Shown in pieces: positions 1 to 5,592 of a stretch of DNA of 6,063 nt. The position numbers were made by a program, and so were the translations under genes. The notes beneath the pieces were generated by a model, which was not told the DNA's origin, made no database searches, and saw nothing but the letters and a program-made list of their open reading frames with translations. The stretch is from Bacteroidales bacterium (lineage in GTDB: Bacteria > Bacteroidota > Bacteroidia > Bacteroidales > Muribaculaceae), in contig CAAEIL010000085.1 in assembly GCA_900755985.1 (NCBI GenBank), positions 1-6,063 of the forward strand, written 5' to 3'. The stretch's first letter is position 1. Each line of letters starts with the position of its first letter.

Positions 1-98
1 CGCCGCCATGCCCGGCGGGCGCCCGCTCGGCCACCAAGGCCCGGGCCAACGCCCCGACCACACCAGCCAACAACAAACAAGCTCAAACCGAAAAGAAA
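1..98 (+). other. Upstream flank, open in frame with the isomerase gene
   Basis: No complete gene is visible here. The frame of the following isomerase gene stays open from base 3 to its ATG at 99. It would encode about 32 Ala/Pro/Thr/Lys-rich residues with many C-ending codons, as in the real genes nearby. This could be a linker from a longer, perhaps exported, isomerase, or the chance openness of GC-rich DNA; the other two forward frames are open here too. Bases 61-98 become A-rich towards the ATG, as is usual before Bacteroidetes start codons, which favours a true start at 99. No TAnnTTTG promoter motif is present. Confidence 0.35.
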
Positions 99-860
99 AT
101 GTCCAACACAACAGACAAATACGTCGAAATCAAAACCACCGAAGGCAACATCACCGTGCGCCTGTACGGTGACACCCCCGGCCATCAGGCCAACTTTCTC
201 AAACTCGTGCGCGAAGGCCAGTACAACAACACACTCTTCCACCGCGTCATCAACGAATTCATGATACAGGCCGGCGACCCCGACAGCAAGAACGCCAAAC
301 CGGGCCAGCAGCTCGGTGCTGGCGACGTCGGCTACACCCTGCCCGCCGAAATAGTCTACCCGCGTCACTACCACAAGCGCGGCGCACTGGCCGCAGCACG
401 TCAGGGCGACCAGGTCAACCCCGAACGGCGCTCGTCGGGATGCCAGTTCTACATCGTCACCGGCAAAAAATACGGCGAAGCCGAACTGCGCCAGATGCTC
501 TCGCAACCCGACATGGCAGCCATGCAGGCCGAATTCAACCGCCTGGCCCAGGCACACATGGCCGAGATACAGCAGATGCAGGCCGCAGGCGACGGCGCCG
601 GGCTCCAGAAACTCCAGAACGAACTCATAGCTCAGGTCGAAGCCAAATTTGCCGGCGACAAACCCGAAGTCGATCCTCAGGTCCTCAAAGACTACATCGA
701 ACTCGGCGGCACGCCTTTCCTTGACAAACAGTACACCGTCTTCGGCGAAGTCGTCAAAGGCATGGACGTCGTCGAAAAGATAGAGAAAGCACAGACCGAC
801 GGCGCAGACCGCCCCGTCAAGGACATACGCATCATCTCGGCCAAAGAAGTCAAGCTCTGA
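99..860 (+). CDS. Cyclophilin-type peptidyl-prolyl cis-trans isomerase
   Basis: The 253-residue product should catalyse cis-trans isomerisation of Xaa-Pro bonds during protein folding. Cyclophilin landmarks are clear: FHRV at 47-50 with the catalytic Arg at 49, FMIQAGD at 54-60 (the usual form is FMIQGGD), GCQFYIVTG at 114-122, and LDKQYTVFGEVV at 208-219. The Trp of human cyclophilin A is Phe 207 here, a common bacterial change. Between the third and fourth blocks lies an insert of about 80 residues (roughly 123-203), rich in Ala, Gln, Met and Glu and probably helical, which explains why the protein is longer than minimal cyclophilins of about 165 residues. From this ATG there is no signal peptide, so the protein would be cytoplasmic; the frame is open upstream, so a longer exported form cannot be excluded. 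It leads a group with an M16 peptidase and HflX. Confidence 0.93.
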   Translation: MSNTTDKYVEIKTTEGNITVRLYGDTPGHQANFLKLVREGQYNNTLFHRVINEFMIQAGDPDSKNAKPGQQLGAGDVGYTLPAEIVYPRHYHKRGALAAARQGDQVNPERRSSGCQFYIVTGKKYGEAELRQMLSQPDMAAMQAEFNRLAQAHMAEIQQMQAAGDGAGLQKLQNELIAQVEAKFAGDKPEVDPQVLKDYIELGGTPFLDKQYTVFGEVVKGMDVVEKIEKAQTDGADRPVKDIRIISAKEVKL

Positions 861-901
861 CCCCCGGCCCCTCACCGCAGACACACCTAAAGCCCCCGTC
901 C

Positions 902-2137
902 TTGCAGACCCTGACATTTGACAACGGCCTGACGTTCGTGCACCGCCGCGTGCCCGAAACAGCCATGGTGGCCATCAACGTCCTCTACAACACCGGCGCA
1001 CGCGACGAGGACCCCGAAGCCACCGGCATAGCCCATCTGCTCGAGCACATGATGTTCGGCGGCTCGCAACGCGCCGCCGACTTCGACACCATACTCACCG
1101 CAGCCGGCGGCCAGAACAAAGCCTGGACCTCAAACGACTTCACCTCGTTTTGGGACATAGCGCCGGCACACAACGCCGAGACACTGTTCTTCCTCGAAAG
1201 CGACCGCATGCGCGCACCGCTCTTCGACCCCGCCGTCACCGAGATACAAAAGTCGGTCGTCATCGAAGAATTCAAGCAACAATGCCTCAACCGTCCCTAC
1301 GGACGCTCGGCCCACCACCTGCGCCGCATGCTCTACCCCGAGACGCACCCCTACTCGTGGCCCGTCATAGGCAAGACCCCCGGGCACATAGCCCAAGCCA
1401 CACCCGACAGCCTGCGGCGCATGTTCCTGCGCAACTACTCGCCGGCGAACGCCGTCGTCGCCGTCTGTGGCAACATCAGCTTCGAGCAGACCGAGCGATG
1501 GGCGCGCCGATGGTTCGCCGACATAGCCCCGCGGCCACTGCCCGAGCGCGACTTCGTCACCATAAGCGAGCTTGACCCCGACCGCACGCTCACCGTCGCC
1601 GACCGCGTCCCCGCCACCACCATAACCGTAGCATGGCTCATGGACCCATACGGCACAATGGCTTACACCGCGGCCGATGCCGTCACCGACATACTCGGCG
1701 CCGGCAAAGCCTCGCGATTCTATCGCCGTCTCATCGCCGACGGACCCGGGTGGTTTACCGAAGCCGACGCCTCGATTTCGGGCAGCGAACACCGGGGATA
1801 CCTCATGCTCAACGCACGCCTGGCCAACGAAAACGTCGACATCGACGCCGCCCGGCGACTGCTTGTCAACGAAGCCTGTCGCCTTTTCACCGACATGCCA
1901 CCATCCGACCACGAAGTGCAGAGGCTGATAAACCGTCAGAACTCAATGTTTGTTCTTAACAATATCGACTACCTGTCGCAGGCTCAGACCATGGCCATGG
2001 CCGCAGCCCACGGCGAGGACTCCGAAGCGCAGCTGCGCCGATACCGCGCACTCACACCGCAACTCATCGCCGTCACCGCCCGCGACATCTTCACCGCACA
2101 CAACGCAACACTCATCACCCGACCGGAAAGCCAATGA
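902..2137 (+). CDS. M16-family (insulinase-like) zinc metallopeptidase
   Basis: This 411-residue protein has the size and layout of the single-unit M16 peptidases of bacteria, with two similar halves. The inverted zinc motif HLLEH is at 45-49 (His45, Glu48 catalytic, His49), and the third zinc ligand is probably Glu123 in VVIEEFKQ. The C-terminal half has the family-typical Gly/Ser-Arg-Phe-Tyr stretch at 266-278. No signal peptide or membrane segment is visible, so a cytoplasmic peptidase degrading short or unfolded peptides is likely; the substrate cannot be read from sequence. I chose the TTG at 902 because there is no in-frame ATG upstream before the preceding gene. The next Met (codon 22, base 965) would remove the first strand, FDNGLTFVHRR, which fits the family N-terminus. 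The gene starts 41 bases after the isomerase stop and overlaps hflX by four bases. Related M16 proteins work as homodimers or with an inactive partner; no partner is present here. Confidence 0.92.
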   Translation: MQTLTFDNGLTFVHRRVPETAMVAINVLYNTGARDEDPEATGIAHLLEHMMFGGSQRAADFDTILTAAGGQNKAWTSNDFTSFWDIAPAHNAETLFFLESDRMRAPLFDPAVTEIQKSVVIEEFKQQCLNRPYGRSAHHLRRMLYPETHPYSWPVIGKTPGHIAQATPDSLRRMFLRNYSPANAVVAVCGNISFEQTERWARRWFADIAPRPLPERDFVTISELDPDRTLTVADRVPATTITVAWLMDPYGTMAYTAADAVTDILGAGKASRFYRRLIADGPGWFTEADASISGSEHRGYLMLNARLANENVDIDAARRLLVNEACRLFTDMPPSDHEVQRLINRQNSMFVLNNIDYLSQAQTMAMAAAHGEDSEAQLRRYRALTPQLIAVTARDIFTAHNATLITRPESQ

Positions 2138-3396
2138 AAGACAACACCTCTGAGACATACAACGCCGAACGCGCCGTACTTGTCGGACTCGTAACCCGCG
2201 ACCAGCCCGAAGCCAAAGCCATGGAGTACCTGGCCGAACTCGCCTTCCTGGCCGACACCGCCGGCGCCGAGACCGCACAGACATTTGTGCAGCAGCTCGA
2301 CTACCCCAACCCACGCACCTTTGTCGGAAAAGGCAAACTTGACGAAATCAAACAATACGTCGCCGACAACGACATCAGCATGACCATATTCGACGACGAC
2401 CTCACATCCAAGCAGGTTGTCAACATCGAGCGCGAACTTCAGGTCAAAGTCCTGGACCGCACATCGCTAATCCTCGACATCTTTGCCTCGCGCGCGCAGA
2501 CCGCCAACGCCAAAACACAAGTCGAACTTGCACAGTACCAATACCTTCTGCCCCGCCTGACACGAATGTGGACACACCTCGAGCGACAGCGCGGCGGCAT
2601 CGGCATGCGCGGTCCCGGCGAGACTCAAATCGAGACCGACCGACGCATCATCCTCGACAAGATTTCGCGGCTGAAACAAGAACTCATCGCCATAGACAAG
2701 CAAAAAGCCGTCCAGCGCAAAAACCGTGGCAAACTAACCCGCGTCGCCCTGGTAGGTTATACCAACGTAGGCAAGTCCACACTCATGAACCTCCTGGCCA
2801 AAAGCTCGGTATTCGCCGAAAACAAGCTTTTTGCCACCCTCGACACCACCGTACGCAAAATAGCCATCGACAACCTGCCGATACTGCTCACCGACACCGT
2901 AGGCTTCATACGCAAGCTGCCCACACACCTCGTAGACTCGTTCAAGTCGACTCTCGACGAAGTCCGCGAAGCCGACATCCTGGTGCACGTCGTCGACATA
3001 TCGCACCCCAACTTCGAAGAACAGATTGACGTCGTCAACAAAACCCTGCGCGAAGTATGCGGCAACGCCGAAGACAAGCCCACCATCCTGGTGTTCAACA
3101 AGATAGACGCCTACACCCACATACCCAAAGACGCCGACGACCTGACGCCCGCCACCGCGCGCAACCTCACGCTCGACGACCTGCGCCGCTCATGGATGGC
3201 ACGCCTGGGCAACGACTGCGTCTTCATTTCGGCCCGCAAAGGCATCAACATCGACGAGCTCAAAGCCCGCATCTACGAGAAAGCCCGCGTCATACACCAG
3301 CAGCGCTTCCCCTACAACGACTTCCTGTACCAGAAATACGACGACCTGACCGACACTTCGGCTCAAGACGCGACCCAACCCGCACGCCGGGACTGA
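2134..3396 (+). CDS. hflX: Ribosome-associated GTPase HflX
   Basis: HflX is an Obg/TRAFAC-class GTPase that binds the 50S subunit and can split stalled or heat-damaged 70S ribosomes; that role is known from other bacteria. The 420-residue product has an N-terminal HflX domain (about 12-120), a helical linker with the family signature MRGPGETQIE at 158-167, and a G domain: G1 GYTNVGKST 208-216, G2 TLDTTVR 235-241, G3 DTVGFI 254-259, G4 NKID 322-325, G5 SARKG 366-370. All GTP-binding residues look intact. The C-terminus ends with the usual short PYNDFLYQKYDD segment and a polar tail. The ATG at 2134 overlaps the peptidase TGA in an ATGA arrangement, which suggests translational coupling and one mRNA. 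Co-location with an isomerase and a peptidase fits a stress or proteostasis operon, though that link is inferred. Confidence 0.97.
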   Translation: MKDNTSETYNAERAVLVGLVTRDQPEAKAMEYLAELAFLADTAGAETAQTFVQQLDYPNPRTFVGKGKLDEIKQYVADNDISMTIFDDDLTSKQVVNIERELQVKVLDRTSLILDIFASRAQTANAKTQVELAQYQYLLPRLTRMWTHLERQRGGIGMRGPGETQIETDRRIILDKISRLKQELIAIDKQKAVQRKNRGKLTRVALVGYTNVGKSTLMNLLAKSSVFAENKLFATLDTTVRKIAIDNLPILLTDTVGFIRKLPTHLVDSFKSTLDEVREADILVHVVDISHPNFEEQIDVVNKTLREVCGNAEDKPTILVFNKIDAYTHIPKDADDLTPATARNLTLDDLRRSWMARLGNDCVFISARKGINIDELKARIYEKARVIHQQRFPYNDFLYQKYDDLTDTSAQDATQPARRD

Positions 3397-3468
3397 GGCA
3401 CTTTTAGCATCCTCGGGGCGCTCGTCCTATGACTGATTCCGCGCCTTCAGGCCTTTTCCTTGCATCCC

Positions 3469-3483
3469 GGCATGTTTCATGCC
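3469..3483 (+). terminator. Short hairpin after hflX, weak terminator candidate
   Basis: GGCATG (3469-3474) and CATGCC (3478-3483) form a perfect 6-base-pair stem with a TTT loop, 72 bases after the hflX stop. It is followed by ACGTTACC rather than a T-run, so intrinsic termination would be weak. Its position at the end of an operon is the main reason to list it. Confidence 0.3.
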
Positions 3484-3572
3484 ACGTTACCGTAAATAGC
3501 GACGCGGCACATAGCGTTTGTCAAACAGGCTTTCGTCAAGTAATCGCCACATTTTATCAATTATTAGGCGTA

Positions 3573-3608
3573 TTTTTGCCGCTTCGCTCAGAAATATTGC
3601 TAACTTTG
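3573..3608 (+). promoter_or_regulatory. Bacteroidetes-type promoter of the lipoprotein gene
   Basis: The -7 element TAACTTTG at 3601-3608 matches the known TAnnTTTG consensus of the Bacteroidetes primary sigma factor exactly. A TTTTTG at 3573-3578 supplies the -33 TTTG, with 22 bases between the elements, close to the usual spacing. Transcription would start near 3613-3617, giving a leader of about 100 bases before the ATG at 3714. A second exact TAnnTTTG match, TATTTTTG at 3571-3578, overlaps the -33 element and could be an alternative -7 site, but it lacks a TTTG at the right distance upstream. Confidence 0.75.
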
Positions 3609-3619
3609 CAGAAAATCAC

Positions 3620-3633
3620 ACTGTCGGCACAGT
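3620..3633 (+). other. Small hairpin at the predicted 5' end of the leader
   Basis: ACTGT (3620-3624) and ACAGT (3629-3633) form a perfect 5-base-pair stem with a CGGC loop, within about 10 bases of the predicted transcription start. Such a 5' end hairpin could protect the mRNA, but a stem this short may be chance. The rest of the leader is A/T-rich and shows no riboswitch pattern that I recognise. Confidence 0.25.
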
Positions 3634-3713
3634 CCGCGCGATTGTACGAAACAAAGCTCAGTATCCGTTTAATCAGCTCACAATCATCAAAATCATAAAA
3701 ATTTAATATCCTT

Positions 3714-5402
3714 ATGAAACTAAGCAAACTTTTTTCGCCCGTAATTCTTCTGGCCGTTGTCATGGCAGCCGCCATGTCATCGTGCTCGAATGACGAAACT
3801 ATCGAAGGCAAACTCAAAAAGTACGTCTCCGATGACACCGACATCATCGTAGCCCTCGACTTAAAACGCTCGCTTGACGCCGCAGACATCACCATAGCCG
3901 AAAGCGGTGAAATCGAGCTCCCGGACTACATCTCCGACTTCACCAAAGACGCTTTCTCGACGAGCGAACGCAAAGCCTTAAACCAGCTCCTCGACTTCAA
4001 GGGCGTAGATTGGACCAACACCGTAATGGGCTTCAAACTTGACAAAAAATCCGAAGACAACCCCTTCAAATCAGGTCTTATCATCTTCTCTATCAAGGAC
4101 ACTAAAGAATTCGCCACCTCACTCGAAGACCTCGAAGACTCCGACCTCGAACTTGAAGAAGAAAAAGAAGAAGGCTTCGAAGTAATCTCCAACAAGCACT
4201 TCGCCATCCTTGTCGACGGCAATCTCGGCTTCATCGCCATCAAGAAAGACGGTCCCTGCAAAGCTTCGTCTGCCGCCGAACTCATCAACGAATGGAAAGA
4301 TCAGGCCTCGGACAACACCATCGCCGACTGGAAACTGGAAAAATTCAAAGAAGAAAAAGTTGCCCGCGCCCTCATCAACTTCAACAACATCGTCGGCATC
4401 TTTGACAACGTTGCCGGCCGCAGCGAACGCGAGTCATTCAAAGCTCTCGGTCTGGATAAGCTGGACAAAGCCACAGCCCTCCTGACATTCGACCTCGAAG
4501 GCGAAACAGCCTCTTTCGATGTAGCCATGTTCAACAAAGAAGGTGGCGAATTTGAAATGCCCGGCGTCAAAGTTCAGAAACTTGACAACTCGCTCATGGC
4601 CTACGCCACCGAGCAGGACATCATGGCCGGCGCCATCGGTATCGCCGACGCCTCGGCAATCGTCAAATCATGGGCAGAAGCAGCCTTAATCAACAGCAGC
4701 GACCTCGCTCAGGCCAAACAGCTTGCCGCCGCTCTCAACAACAGCACCATATTCTTCGCCGCCGGTCCCACAAACGGCATCAGCTCGTTCAATAACCCCG
4801 ACCTCGGCAACTGGCACGGCGTCCTCGCCATACACTTCGCCAACACAGGCAACGCCCGTACACTCATCAACCTCTTAGCCTCGTCATTAGGCGACGAACT
4901 GGCCAACGACGGCAACGGCAACATGTCGCTCAACATTCCCACCGGTTACACCTACAACCCCTACACCTACGATCGCGTTCCCACTTCGTTCAAGACCATA
5001 TACATCAAGCAGGACGGCACCGACGTTATCATATCCAACGGCGTCATCTCCAAATCAGGCACATGCAAGCTCGACAAGAAAATCTTCGAAGGCAAATCAG
5101 CCGCTTTCGTCTTTGCAATGTCCAAGAACAATTCGCTGCTCAGCCAGCTCAACATGCCTTTCGGCTTTGAAATCCAAGGTGTAAGCACCAAATCGACCGG
5201 CACTGCAAGCGTCAAGCTCACCGGCGTCGAAGGCAAGTTCATTCCCACACTGTTCAAGTTCATCTACAAAAACATGGGCTCGGTTATGGGCAGCAGCGAC
5301 TACGCCGACTACTCCGACTACGAATACGCCGACTCTGTCGCATGTGAAGAAACGGTCGCCGTCGAAGAAGTAGCCGCCGACTCGGTTGCATACGCCTATT
5401 AA
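3714..5402 (+). CDS. Bacteroidales lipoprotein, DUF4836-like, function unknown
   Basis: This 562-residue protein starts with a lipoprotein signal peptide: Lys2/Lys5, a hydrophobic stretch at about 7-21, and lipobox MSSC with Cys24. The residues after Cys are Ser-Asn-Asp-Glu, resembling the acidic lipoprotein export signal that places Bacteroidetes lipoproteins on the cell surface. The mature N-terminus has a short helix and then VSDDTDIIVALDLKRSL (38-54), a pattern I associate with the DUF4836 family; that name is from memory and unconfirmed. A strongly acidic patch lies at 138-153 (11 of 16 residues Asp/Glu). Residues 154-196 align without gaps to the downstream lipoprotein. The C-terminus (529-562) is a low-complexity Asp/Tyr then Glu/Val/Ala tail. 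Lysine is abundant (46 by my count). The gene has its own promoter and is followed by hairpins. No catalytic motif is visible. Confidence 0.88.
   Translation: MKLSKLFSPVILLAVVMAAAMSSCSNDETIEGKLKKYVSDDTDIIVALDLKRSLDAADITIAESGEIELPDYISDFTKDAFSTSERKALNQLLDFKGVDWTNTVMGFKLDKKSEDNPFKSGLIIFSIKDTKEFATSLEDLEDSDLELEEEKEEGFEVISNKHFAILVDGNLGFIAIKKDGPCKASSAAELINEWKDQASDNTIADWKLEKFKEEKVARALINFNNIVGIFDNVAGRSERESFKALGLDKLDKATALLTFDLEGETASFDVAMFNKEGGEFEMPGVKVQKLDNSLMAYATEQDIMAGAIGIADASAIVKSWAEAALINSSDLAQAKQLAAALNNSTIFFAAGPTNGISSFNNPDLGNWHGVLAIHFANTGNARTLINLLASSLGDELANDGNGNMSLNIPTGYTYNPYTYDRVPTSFKTIYIKQDGTDVIISNGVISKSGTCKLDKKIFEGKSAAFVFAMSKNNSLLSQLNMPFGFEIQGVSTKSTGTASVKLTGVEGKFIPTLFKFIYKNMGSVMGSSDYADYSDYEYADSVACEETVAVEEVAADSVAYAY
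5298..5336 (+). repeat. 9-base microrepeat coding the Asp-Tyr tail
   Basis: GACTAC followed by a variable codon occurs three times in tandem (5298-5306, 5307-5315, 5316-5324), then TACGCCGACTCT. It encodes DYADYSDYEYADS (529-541). An ADSVA peptide at 539-543 recurs at 555-559 near the C-terminus. Copies differ only in the third codon, which fits slippage or short duplication within a disordered tail. Confidence 0.7.
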
Positions 5403-5413
5403 TCAGTAACCGC

Positions 5414-5439
5414 ACAGACTGTACTAAGTGACAGTCTGT
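5414..5439 (+). terminator. Perfect 9-bp hairpin just after the lipoprotein stop
   Basis: ACAGACTGT (5414-5422) and ACAGTCTGT (5431-5439) are exact reverse complements with an 8-base loop, 11 bases after the TAA. The next bases are TGCCACC, so there is no T-run. It may stabilise the mRNA 3' end or form part of a compound terminator with the next hairpin. Confidence 0.5.
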
Positions 5440-5454
5440 TGCCACCGCAACACA

Positions 5455-5492
5455 CAACAGCGATGCCCCGGTCATCGGGCGCATCGCTGTTG
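5455..5492 (+). terminator. Strong stem-loop, probable terminator or processing site
   Basis: CAACAGCGATGC (5455-5466) pairs perfectly with GCATCGCTGTTG (5481-5492). Inside, CCCG (5467-5470) pairs with CGGG (5476-5479) around a GTCAT loop, leaving one bulged C at 5480. This 16-pair GC-rich stem is the strongest I found in the window. The following ACAATTCTAA is A/T-rich but not a true T-run. It probably ends or attenuates the transcript of the first lipoprotein; partial read-through into the second gene is possible. Confidence 0.65.
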
Positions 5493-5502
5493 ACAATTCT
5501 AA

Positions 5503-5550
5503 GCCGGCCCGCGCCAGCCGGGAGCCCGAGACGCCCCGCAAAGCGCCGGC
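5503..5550 (+). other. GC-rich leader with possible stems before the second lipoprotein
   Basis: GCCGGC at 5503-5508 can pair with the identical palindrome at 5545-5550, or CCGGC (5504-5508) with GCCGG (5517-5521). The two options exclude each other. The segment is very C-rich and has no TAnnTTTG motif, so no ordinary promoter is visible for the next gene. Stems this short are common in GC-rich DNA. Confidence 0.25.
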
Positions 5551-5578
5551 AAACTATTCCGCCTACTCCCCGCACCAC

Positions 5579-5585
5579 AAAAGGA
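5579..5585 (+). promoter_or_regulatory. Shine-Dalgarno-like AAAAGGA before the second lipoprotein
   Basis: AAAAGGA lies seven bases before the ATG at 5593, at the right spacing to pair with the 16S rRNA tail. Bacteroidetes seldom rely on such sites, and the other starts in this window lack one. It supports the chosen start but may also just be A-rich upstream sequence. Confidence 0.4.
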
Positions 5586-5592
5586 CAACAAA

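Larger units (their letters stand above)
3397..3713. other. Intergenic region between hflX and the lipoprotein gene
   Basis: This 317-base gap is clearly richer in A and T than its surroundings, especially from about 3540 onward. It holds a short hairpin, an 11-base dyad GTTTGTCAAAC at 3516-3526, a Bacteroidetes-type promoter and a leader of about 100 bases. The forward frames 3429-3698 and 3518-3706 are open, but they run across the promoter and show neither the C-ending codon bias nor any recognisable domain, so I do not call a gene. The region most likely separates two transcription units. Confidence 0.75.

Noticed and set aside
440..724. Second forward frame inside the isomerase gene
   Set aside because: The translation is Arg/His-rich, typical of a shifted reading of this codon usage, and the cyclophilin frame is intact throughout.
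1130..1912. Long reverse-strand open frame of 260 codons inside the M16 gene
   Set aside because: The + strand frame carries the HLLEH motif and family layout. The reverse frame is long only because C-ending codons leave few stops on the other strand.
3516..3526. GTTTGTCAAAC dyad upstream of the promoter
   Set aside because: It is only 11 bases and lies about 50 bases upstream of the -33 element; a dyad this size is easily chance, so I do not call it an operator.
3429..3698. Forward open frame of 89 codons after hflX
   Set aside because: It runs through the promoter motifs, lacks the C-ending codon bias of the real genes, and its translation shows no domain or signal peptide.
5490..5495. 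TTGACA resembling an E. coli -35 box
   Set aside because: It overlaps the 3' arm of the strong hairpin, has no matching -10, and Bacteroidetes promoters use a different consensus.
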